Source: Bacteroidota bacterium
GTDB lineage: Bacteria > Bacteroidota > Rhodothermia > Rhodothermales > UBA10348
Direction: 5' to 3'
Assembly (NCBI GenBank): GCA_024640835.1
Contig: JAHEEH010000030.1
Location: 1 to 10,272, forward strand
Length of the DNA: 10,272 nucleotides
The translations under genes and the position numbers were made by a program. Below the pieces are notes generated by a model that was given only the letters and a program-made list of their open reading frames with translations, did not search any database and had not been told where the DNA came from. This document shows, piece by piece, positions 1 to 5,960 of this stretch. Position 1 is the stretch's first letter. Each line of letters starts with the position of its first letter.

Positions 1-2
1 CG

Positions 3-1841
3 AGAACGCTCCCGCAGTGGGTGTGGCCGAGTATTTCGATCGTGACGTTGGTCGCCGGATTGACCGTCGGGTGGTTTCTCTTCCGGACGTCGGTCCCGAC
101 CGCACCACTGCGCCAGGTCGAGATCTCGTTCGACGGCCTGCGTGGTGTCCGTTTCCCGGCCCTGTCTCCCGGCAATCGGTATCTCGCCGTGCAGGCGACC
201 GACGCGGACGGCCGGTTCGGCATCTACGTGAGGGACATCGAGACCGGTAGGGTTCGATACGTGGAGGGATCCGACGTCGCGGGTTGGGAGATGCGATACT
301 CGCCGGACGGCACGAAGCTCGCCTTCATGAGAGTGTTCAACAGAGGCGTGTACGTCCTTCAGCTGCCGGACGGATTGCCCGAGCGGCTCACCGATTTCGG
401 CCGCATCGCCTACTGGGAGAGCGACGAGACCGTCGTGATGACCGACGATCGTCCCGGCGGTGGTTCGAGCTACCGCGTTCCCATCGACGGGGGCGAACTG
501 CAGGAAATCCGGTTCGACGAGACCGGCCTCGAAGAGGGCTACGGAAACGTCCTGAAGTCCGGTATTCCGGGGACTCCGCGCGCATTCGGTCTTCAGACCG
601 TGCGTATGAACGAGGCCGGCAATTCGAACGGGATCTATCGCATGTTCACCGCCGATCTCGACACGGGAGACCTGGTGGTACTGGATTCCGCTGCCGTCAA
701 TCCGGAGTACGTTCGGGGTGGATTTCTCGTCTACAACACGGAGAACGACGACGGCGTGTTGACCGTCCGGCCCGTCGATCCGGAGAGCGGACTCTTCGTC
801 GGCCAGGCCAAGGACGCGCTTGCGGGCGGGCCAAACGTGCCTTGGGGCAGTTTCGGCGTATCGAACGATGGCGATCTCGTGTTCCTGAAGGTGTTTTCTG
901 CCATACGCGTCGGGAATTCCGTGACCGCCACCTCGCGGACATGGGGCCTCTGGCACATGCAGCCGGACCTGCAGGTCGCGAACAAGCTCGAAACCCGGCT
1001 TCCATCCGACCAGTCTCCGAACGGCGTGCTGCTGACTCCGGACGGCAGCGCTCTCGTCTTCGTGGCCGTGCCCTCGGGGCGGACACGCGGGACCGTGTAC
1101 TCGCTGGATCTCGAAAGTGGCGTCCAGTCGCAGGTGACGTTCGGCGGTCGATATGCGACGGCCTCGATTTCGCCAGACGGCCGCTGGCTGTTCTCGACGA
1201 GAGTGGACGTACCACGCGAGGGTGGCGGATCGGGGCCGAGGGCCGTGCGTCTTCGGCTGGACGGGACGGGGACGGAGGAGACCATCCGGGAGTCGACCGT
1301 GCACCCCGTGGTCGCGCCGGACGGGCGGAGCGTTCTGCTGACCGTGGTGGAGGAGGGGTCATCTCAACCATCCAGGGTGCTCATCGTCTCGCTCGACGGT
1401 GATGCGGAGACCGTGCTGGCAGACGGCCCGGTCTTCGGAATGGGGTATTCTCCGGACGGACGATACGTGCTGCTCGTGTCGGTCGTGTCCGCCGAGATTA
1501 CGGTGTATTCTGTCGATGGCCGGGAGCGCTACGTGCTCCCTGACGTGATGGGGATACATGCCTCCTGGTCGCGGGACGGCAAGTACGTTCACGTAGCGAA
1601 TCCGACGAACAACCTGCTTCGACAGGTGCCCGTGCGCCTGGAGCCGACATTCGCAACCCTGGGGCCGGCGGAGGAGCTCAAGCGCTTCGACGGTTTTCTC
1701 GATTCGTATGCGTTCGCTGCCGACGGGACGCTCTACACCGCATCCGACCGTCCGGGAGCCCAGTCCGGCGAGGACATGACCCAGACGTCGGTGTGGATGC
1801 AGAACTGGTGGACGTACCTCAAGGGGCAATTCGGCCGGTAG
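3..1841 (+). CDS. C-terminal part of a membrane-anchored beta-propeller protein, probably a kinase-propeller sensor (5' end outside window)
   Basis: The frame is open to the left edge with no stop, and reads Arg-Thr-Leu-Pro-Gln-Trp before the GTG at 21, so that GTG is unlikely to be the true start. A hydrophobic segment follows (about nt 30-86, ending GWFLF), then about 580 residues with recurring TolB/WD40-like blade motifs: SPDG near nt 300, TPDG near 1035, SPDG near 1170, APDG near 1315, SPDG near 1450 and SRDG near 1570. The order TM helix then long propeller is that of the next gene, which has a kinase before the TM. I infer that the missing 5' part encodes a Ser/Thr kinase. The propeller would then lie outside the cytoplasmic membrane and bind a ligand or partner. 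It ends 44 bases before the ATG of the next gene on the same strand, so co-transcription is likely. An unfused membrane-anchored TolB-like protein remains possible. Confidence 0.8.
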   Translation, partial: RTLPQWVWPSISIVTLVAGLTVGWFLFRTSVPTAPLRQVEISFDGLRGVRFPALSPGNRYLAVQATDADGRFGIYVRDIETGRVRYVEGSDVAGWEMRYSPDGTKLAFMRVFNRGVYVLQLPDGLPERLTDFGRIAYWESDETVVMTDDRPGGGSSYRVPIDGGELQEIRFDETGLEEGYGNVLKSGIPGTPRAFGLQTVRMNEAGNSNGIYRMFTADLDTGDLVVLDSAAVNPEYVRGGFLVYNTENDDGVLTVRPVDPESGLFVGQAKDALAGGPNVPWGSFGVSNDGDLVFLKVFSAIRVGNSVTATSRTWGLWHMQPDLQVANKLETRLPSDQSPNGVLLTPDGSALVFVAVPSGRTRGTVYSLDLESGVQSQVTFGGRYATASISPDGRWLFSTRVDVPREGGGSGPRAVRLRLDGTGTEETIRESTVHPVVAPDGRSVLLTVVEEGSSQPSRVLIVSLDGDAETVLADGPVFGMGYSPDGRYVLLVSVVSAEITVYSVDGRERYVLPDVMGIHASWSRDGKYVHVANPTNNLLRQVPVRLEPTFATLGPAEELKRFDGFLDSYAFAADGTLYTASDRPGAQSGEDMTQTSVWMQNWWTYLKGQFGR

Positions 1842-1885
1842 AACGCAGTCGTCCGCCTCCACCATCGACCCGATTCCAGACTGCC

Positions 1886-4585
1886 ATGACCGGTCTTCAC
1901 CTCGCCCAGTACCGCATCGACTCCGAGCTCGGCCGCGGCGGCATGGGCATCGTCTACAGGGCGACCGACACCAAGCTCGGCCGCACGGTGGCGCTCAAGG
2001 TGCTGCCGGCGTCGGCGCTGTCGAGCGACGACGACCGGGCGCGCTTCCTCCGCGAGGCGCAGGCCGCGGCGCGGATTTCGCACGTGAACGTTGGCCACGT
2101 GTACCAGGTGGACGAGGCGGTCCCGCTCGACGAATCGGGCCAGCGCGTGACCGGCCAGGACGAGGCGCGGCTCTTCATCGCGATGGAATACATCGACGGG
2201 GAGACGCTGGACGCGCGCATCCGGAAGGGTCCGGTGAAGCTCGATGAAGCCGTGCGCATCACGATACAGGTCGCGGAAGCCCTGAAGGAAGCGCACGCGA
2301 TGCAGATCGTGCACCGCGACATCAAGAGCGGCAACGTGATGATCACGTCGAAAGGCGTGGTCAAGGTGCTCGATTTCGGCCTGGCCAAGACGCAGGCCTC
2401 GACGATGCTGACCCGGATGGGGTCGACGCTGGGCACGGCCGCGTACATGAGCCCCGAGCAGGCAAGGGGGCAGGAGGTCGATGGCCGCTCGGACCTGTAC
2501 TCCCTGGGCACGGTGCTCTACGAGATGGTCGCCGGAAGGCTGCCCTTCGCCGGCGACTACGAGCAGGCGGTGCTCTACGGGATACTGAACGAGGATCCCG
2601 AGCCGCTGACCGCGCTGCGGACGGGTGTGTCCATGGACCTGGAACGCATCGTCTTCAGGCTCCTGGCCAAGGACCCGCGGCGCCGGTACCAGACGGCGGC
2701 GGACCTGGTCGCGGATCTCGAAGCGGTCGATCTGACGGCAGCCTCCGTCACGACGCGGTCCACGATCCGCGCGGTGGGACCGTCCGGCGCAGCGAAGGTC
2801 GGCGTCGCGACCAGGGCGGCCGTCGCGTTCGGCGTGGGCGCGCTGCTCGTCGGGCTGCTGTGGATGCTCTGGCCTGCAGGGATTCCGGAGGCACGGCCCC
2901 GGATGGTGCTGGACGTGAAGATGGTCGCCGACCATGCCATCGTCGCCACCGACCTGTCGGAGGACGGCTCGACGCTGGTCTATGCAACGGACGATCTGAG
3001 CCGCGACAACGTGTTTGTCCGCGACCTGGCGACGGGCGAGGTGCGGCGCCTGGACGGGTCGGCCGGGGCGCTCGTCGTGGAACTGTCTCCTGACGGGGAG
3101 TCCGTGCTGATAACCAAGCAGCTGTCGATCGCGAGAACCTCGATCCGTTCGAGCACGCCCCTCCTCGTGGTCGAGTCGGAGGAAGGCAATCCGAGAGCGA
3201 ACTGGGGCCCGCCGGGATGGGTGGTCTACGAGGATCTGCAGGCTCTCTGGAAGGTGTCGCTCCAGACGGGGGAGAAGGCTCCCCTGGCCGTGCGACCCTC
3301 CGACGGCAGCGAGCAGGATTACGACTGGCCGGTAATGCTGCCGGACGGCCGCACGGTGATGGCGGAGGTCGAAAACTCGGACGGGACCGTCGCGGTCGGG
3401 TTCTGGGATTTCGAGTCGGGCGAGCGCCTGGCGACGACCAGCATCGGGGGCATTCGGCCCCAGTACGTCAGCACCGGCCACCTGGTGTTCAGTGTCCCCG
3501 TCGTGGGAACCGTGGGAAACCTGGTGTCCGTTCCCTTCGACGTCGACGGTATGCGCCTGCTCGGCGCGCCGACCCCGATCGCGTCGGAAGTCCTCGCGAG
3601 CACGGTGGCCTTGTCCGATGGAGGTATCCTCATCTACCGGCGGAGAGTGACGGGTGTGGAGGTCCATCGATCCACCATCCCGCTCTCGGGAATCCAGGTC
3701 AGCGAGTTCCCGGGGATCAACCGCGTCGTACCGGTCACGCCCGCGCGTTTCTCCGACATCGAGTTGAGCCCCGACGAGACCCGTGCAGTGCTGACGATCC
3801 AGGATCCGTCACTCAATACCGGGCAGGGCGGTGGCACGGACGTGTTCGTGCTGGACATCGCGCGCGGCACCCTCCTTCAGCTGACGTCCAATGCCTCGGG
3901 AGCCTCGCCGACGTGGCTTTCGGGAGGCGATTCCGTCGCCTATGTCGATCGTTCCGGATGGGGACAGGGGATATACGACGTCAACGTCCGGGCTGCGAAC
4001 GGCACGGGAACTCCCCGGCGGGTGTTCCGGAACACGGTCGGCGTGTGGGATCTGGACGTTTCGCCGTCGGGCGATGCCGCGGTGTATGTCGTCGCGTCCG
4101 ATCCGTTCGGGGTTACCGGTATCGTGGTGCGGAAGCTGGATACTGGCGAAACGATCGAATTGACCGACCGGCGCACGGCAAACCGCCGCTACCCCGAGTA
4201 CTCGCCCGACGGGACGACCATCGTGTACGAGCAGGATGGAGAGACCTTCACCGTGCCCGCCGACGGGCGCGGCGTGCCCTTCAACCAGAGCACGGGACGC
4301 TGGACCCAGCCCGTGTGGTCGGCCGATGGAAGGACCATCTTCGGCACCGGCAACGCGGGGCTGTACAGCCGCGACATGGAGACGTCCAGGGTGAAGTTCG
4401 AACTGGGCTTCTCGGTGTCGGAGACCCACTTCTTCGATGTCTTCTCCTCCGGCGACCGCGTTCTGCTCGCCTCCCCGGGGATGGCGGCCGGACTCGGGGG
4501 GAGCACGGACGAAGCCGTTCTGTCGGACTCTACCGAATCGCTGGTCTTCGTCATCAACTTCGCCGAATCGCTGCGCTCTCGGTGA
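1886..4585 (+). CDS. Transmembrane Ser/Thr protein kinase with C-terminal TolB/WD40-like beta-propeller
   Basis: An 899-residue Hanks-type (PknB-like) kinase receptor. The kinase domain spans about residues 9-282: glycine loop GRGGMG (16-21), ATP-binding Lys38 in VALK, helix-C Glu57, catalytic loop HRD (143-145) with Asn150, DFG (163-165), an activation segment rich in Thr/Ser (172-184) and SPE (189-191). All catalytic residues are present, and the Arg before Asp145 suggests control by activation-loop phosphorylation. A single TM helix lies at about 311-329. The remaining 570 residues carry blade motifs (SPDG 401-404, SPDE 628, SPDG 773, SADG 812) and are predicted extracytoplasmic. An insert of about 14 acidic and polar residues (near 82-95) precedes the hinge. 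I chose ATG 1886 because the kinase fold begins eight residues later. The in-frame GTG at 1793 would add a Pro/Arg-rich stretch overlapping the previous gene. No clear Shine-Dalgarno is seen. The phosphorylation targets cannot be told from sequence. Confidence 0.93.
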   Translation: MTGLHLAQYRIDSELGRGGMGIVYRATDTKLGRTVALKVLPASALSSDDDRARFLREAQAAARISHVNVGHVYQVDEAVPLDESGQRVTGQDEARLFIAMEYIDGETLDARIRKGPVKLDEAVRITIQVAEALKEAHAMQIVHRDIKSGNVMITSKGVVKVLDFGLAKTQASTMLTRMGSTLGTAAYMSPEQARGQEVDGRSDLYSLGTVLYEMVAGRLPFAGDYEQAVLYGILNEDPEPLTALRTGVSMDLERIVFRLLAKDPRRRYQTAADLVADLEAVDLTAASVTTRSTIRAVGPSGAAKVGVATRAAVAFGVGALLVGLLWMLWPAGIPEARPRMVLDVKMVADHAIVATDLSEDGSTLVYATDDLSRDNVFVRDLATGEVRRLDGSAGALVVELSPDGESVLITKQLSIARTSIRSSTPLLVVESEEGNPRANWGPPGWVVYEDLQALWKVSLQTGEKAPLAVRPSDGSEQDYDWPVMLPDGRTVMAEVENSDGTVAVGFWDFESGERLATTSIGGIRPQYVSTGHLVFSVPVVGTVGNLVSVPFDVDGMRLLGAPTPIASEVLASTVALSDGGILIYRRRVTGVEVHRSTIPLSGIQVSEFPGINRVVPVTPARFSDIELSPDETRAVLTIQDPSLNTGQGGGTDVFVLDIARGTLLQLTSNASGASPTWLSGGDSVAYVDRSGWGQGIYDVNVRAANGTGTPRRVFRNTVGVWDLDVSPSGDAAVYVVASDPFGVTGIVVRKLDTGETIELTDRRTANRRYPEYSPDGTTIVYEQDGETFTVPADGRGVPFNQSTGRWTQPVWSADGRTIFGTGNAGLYSRDMETSRVKFELGFSVSETHFFDVFSSGDRVLLASPGMAAGLGGSTDEAVLSDSTESLVFVINFAESLRSR

Positions 4586-4608
4586 CGGGTCCGCGTTCCC
4601 GGGACCGT
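4585..4608. terminator. Weak hairpin between convergent genes, possible bidirectional terminator
   Basis: ACGG-G-TCC at 4585-4592 pairs with GGACCGT at 4602-4608, leaving one bulged G. It begins at the last base of the kinase stop codon and lies just before the stop of the convergent SnoaL-like gene at 4612. There is no T-tract on either side, so termination is a guess based mainly on position. Confidence 0.25.
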
Positions 4609-4611
4609 GCG

Positions 4612-5103
4612 CTACCGCTGCTTCGCCGCTTCCCACTCCGCTTCCGTAGCCGGCGCCTTCTGGAATTCCATCAGGGCCACCCAGCGGTCCTTCTTCACGA
4701 GGAGCATCTCGAAATGGACCATGGAGAGGCGGCTATCGCCCTCCTCGGGCACGAAGGAATAGCGGAAGATGCCGGTCTGGTGCGCCGTGGTCGAGTCGTG
4801 GAGCGTCCTGGTGAAGCGCACCTCGAAGCCGGCGGTGGCCTTGCCGTCCCGGGTGGCGTCGAAGAGGTACTTCCATCCCGCGAGGGCCTGGTGGATCGAA
4901 TAACTCTTACCCTCCTGGAGCGACACGAGGACGGCGTCGTCGTGATAGCTTCGCGCGTAGGCTTCGAAGTCGCCTTCCCGGATGGTGCGCCCCGCCTCTT
5001 CCCAGTAGGCGTCGATCTCGTCCTGGGCGGTCTGCCCGGCGGCGGGAATCGCAAGCGAGGTGAACAGTGCGATCGAAGCGACGAAGGAAAGGATGCGGGT
5101 CAT
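4612..5103 (-). CDS. Secreted SnoaL/NTF2-like (DUF4440-type) protein
   Basis: A 163-residue protein with an N-terminal signal peptide: Thr-Arg, then a hydrophobic core to about residue 20, and a small-residue cleavage site near PAAG|Q (23/24). The mature part opens with an Asp/Glu-rich helix (DEIDAYWEE...REGDFEAYARSYHDDAVLVS). This pattern is typical of SnoaL/DUF4440 NTF2-fold proteins, where a helix is followed by the D-A-V-L turn into a cone-shaped alpha+beta barrel. The rest has the expected strand pattern (FEVRFTRTLHD, HQTGIFRYSF, WVALMEFQ). Length fits a single NTF2-like domain. Members act as small-molecule isomerases, hydrolases or ligand binders; the substrate cannot be inferred here. 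Export points to a periplasmic role. It is convergent with the kinase gene (26-base gap) and divergent from the four-TM protein. No Shine-Dalgarno is visible before ATG 5103. Confidence 0.85.
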   Translation of the reverse strand: MTRILSFVASIALFTSLAIPAAGQTAQDEIDAYWEEAGRTIREGDFEAYARSYHDDAVLVSLQEGKSYSIHQALAGWKYLFDATRDGKATAGFEVRFTRTLHDSTTAHQTGIFRYSFVPEEGDSRLSMVHFEMLLVKKDRWVALMEFQKAPATEAEWEAAKQR

Positions 5104-5147
5104 GGGTCTCGGGAGGTTGAAGGTGCACTCCGGATCGTGAAGTCCCG

Positions 5148-5176
5148 AACGTAACGGCGCTCAGAGTCATCGGCAA
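5148..5176 (-). promoter_or_regulatory. Candidate promoter of the SnoaL-like gene
   Basis: On the minus strand, TTGCCG (-35, 5176-5171), a 17-base spacer and TACGTT (-10, 5153-5148) lie about 45 bases before the ATG at 5103. The same -10 hexamer, the same 17-base spacing and a matching TTGnCG -35 occur upstream of the BlaI-like gene. This recurrence is the main support, because the -10 departs from the E. coli consensus. Confidence 0.45.
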
Positions 5177-5214
5177 CCGACCCGCCCGCTCTTCCCGGGT
5201 TTCGGGCGGCCGGT
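5176..5214. repeat. GC-rich inverted repeat in the divergent intergenic region
   Basis: CCGCCCG (5182-5188) and CGGGCGG (5203-5209) form a perfect 7-bp dyad around a 14-base centre that itself holds CCCGGG. ACCG (5176-5179) and CGGT (5211-5214) extend it after a small internal loop. It sits just upstream of the candidate -35 of the minus-strand gene, between two divergently read genes. It could be a regulator site or a chance GC palindrome. Confidence 0.35.
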
Positions 5215-5249
5215 GAACCCCCTGCAGATCCGCGGGCGTTCGGACGGCA

Positions 5250-5278
5250 CCGGCAGCACGTGCCGGCCGGTAGCTTGG
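5250..5278 (+). promoter_or_regulatory. Possible control region of the four-TM protein gene: dyad plus TAGCTT box
   Basis: CCGGCA (5250-5255) and TGCCGG (5261-5266) form a dyad centred on a GCACGTGC palindrome (5256-5263). TAGCTTGG follows at 5271-5278, about 30 bases before the ATG at 5308. TAGCTT could serve as a -10, but no -35 is recognisable at the right distance. The dyad could be an operator overlapping the promoter. Confidence 0.25.
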
Positions 5279-5307
5279 CCGCAGGTGAGACCAAACGGGA
5301 CCCCATC

Positions 5308-5877
5308 ATGAAACGCGTACTGATGGCGGCGCTGGGCGGAATGATCGCGCTCGGCGCCTGGAGCAGCGTGGTGAACGGCATGCTCGGCGTGCAGCGATCC
5401 ATCGAGATGAAACGGCTAGCAGACGATCGGGCGCTGTACGAAATGCTCGCCGGGCAGGTGGTCGAGCCCGGGCGCTACGTGCTGAACCCGGAGGTCATTC
5501 CGGGCGGTCCCTTCCCGGGCAAGGCGCCCGTGTTCGGGATCCAGTACAGCGGGGTCGGCCACGAGGACGCGTGGCAGGAAATGGCAGCCGCCCTCGCGTC
5601 CTACTTCCTGGTTTCCCTGCTGGGCGCCCTGCTGCTCTTCTGGTCGGCGGACGCCGTTCGATCCCGGTTCACGCTCCGACTGCTGTTCGTGGCCGGGATC
5701 GGGATGGTGAGCGCAGTCTTCCGTTTCCTGGGCGATTTCGGCATCGGCTCGTACCGACTCTCCGACGCCGGCCTGCTGGCCCTCGGCGACCTGGCGGCAT
5801 GGATCCTCGCAGGTGCCGTGATGGCGGGCATACTCGGCCCGGGAAGAGGGGCTGACCCCGTGTCGCCGGGACCTTGA
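5308..5877 (+). CDS. Four-TM membrane protein of unknown function
   Basis: I chose ATG 5308 (189 residues, MKRVLMAALGG...) because it places a basic N-terminus directly before the first TM helix. The frame continues upstream to a GTG at 5260, which would add 16 polar residues and is less likely. Hydrophobic segments: about 3-23, 94-113, 122-141 and 155-176. Between the first two lies a soluble loop of some 65 residues containing PGRYVLNPEVIPGGPFPG and a PVFGIQYSG strand, probably on the outer face. A helix followed by a G-x-Y-x-x-P-like turn and three more helices is shared by some unnamed small bacterial membrane proteins I have seen, but I cannot name a family and assign no function. The three clustered helices and Asp118/Arg120 at a helix boundary look structural. 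It stands alone on its strand, divergent from the SnoaL-like gene and convergent with the peptidase operon. Confidence 0.8.
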   Translation: MKRVLMAALGGMIALGAWSSVVNGMLGVQRSIEMKRLADDRALYEMLAGQVVEPGRYVLNPEVIPGGPFPGKAPVFGIQYSGVGHEDAWQEMAAALASYFLVSLLGALLLFWSADAVRSRFTLRLLFVAGIGMVSAVFRFLGDFGIGSYRLSDAGLLALGDLAAWILAGAVMAGILGPGRGADPVSPGP

Positions 5878-5887
5878 GCAGACCCGG

Positions 5888-5916
5888 CTTCACGGACCGG
5901 GTGCAGGTCCGTGAAG
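5888..5916. terminator. Strong hairpin between convergent genes, likely bidirectional terminator
   Basis: CTTCACGGACC (5888-5898) pairs perfectly over 11 bp with GGTCCGTGAAG (5906-5916) around a 7-base loop. It starts ten bases after the stop of the four-TM gene and lies in the 83-base gap before the stop of the convergent peptidase gene. There is no long U-tract on either strand, as often in GC-rich genomes, but stem quality and position favour a shared terminator. Confidence 0.6.
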
Positions 5917-5924
5917 GTCTCACG

Positions 5925-5940
5925 GGCCGGTGGCCCGGCC
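5925..5940. terminator. Second GC hairpin in the same convergent gap
   Basis: GGCCGG (5925-5930) pairs with CCGGCC (5935-5940) around a 4-base loop. It lies between the larger hairpin and the end of the peptidase gene (stop at 5961-5963). It would be the first structure met by transcripts from the minus strand, so it may act with the larger stem. Confidence 0.4.
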
Positions 5941-5960
5941 ATTCGTTCCGGGCGCCGTGA

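Noticed and set aside
1793..1885. Upstream in-frame GTG start for the kinase, adding 31 residues
   Set aside because: It would overlap the previous gene by 49 bases and add a Pro/Arg-rich tail before a kinase domain that begins directly after ATG 1886.
1733..3667. Long open frame of 644 codons on the minus strand opposite the kinase gene
   Set aside because: Its product is rich in His, Arg and Asp with no domain or membrane pattern, as expected for the antisense of a GC-rich gene. The plus-strand frame has every kinase motif.
3217..5154. Plus-strand open frame of 645 codons overlapping the propeller and the SnoaL-like gene
   Set aside because: Arg/Gly-rich translation without any recognisable fold. 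It overlaps two well-supported genes on both strands and is a high-GC artefact.
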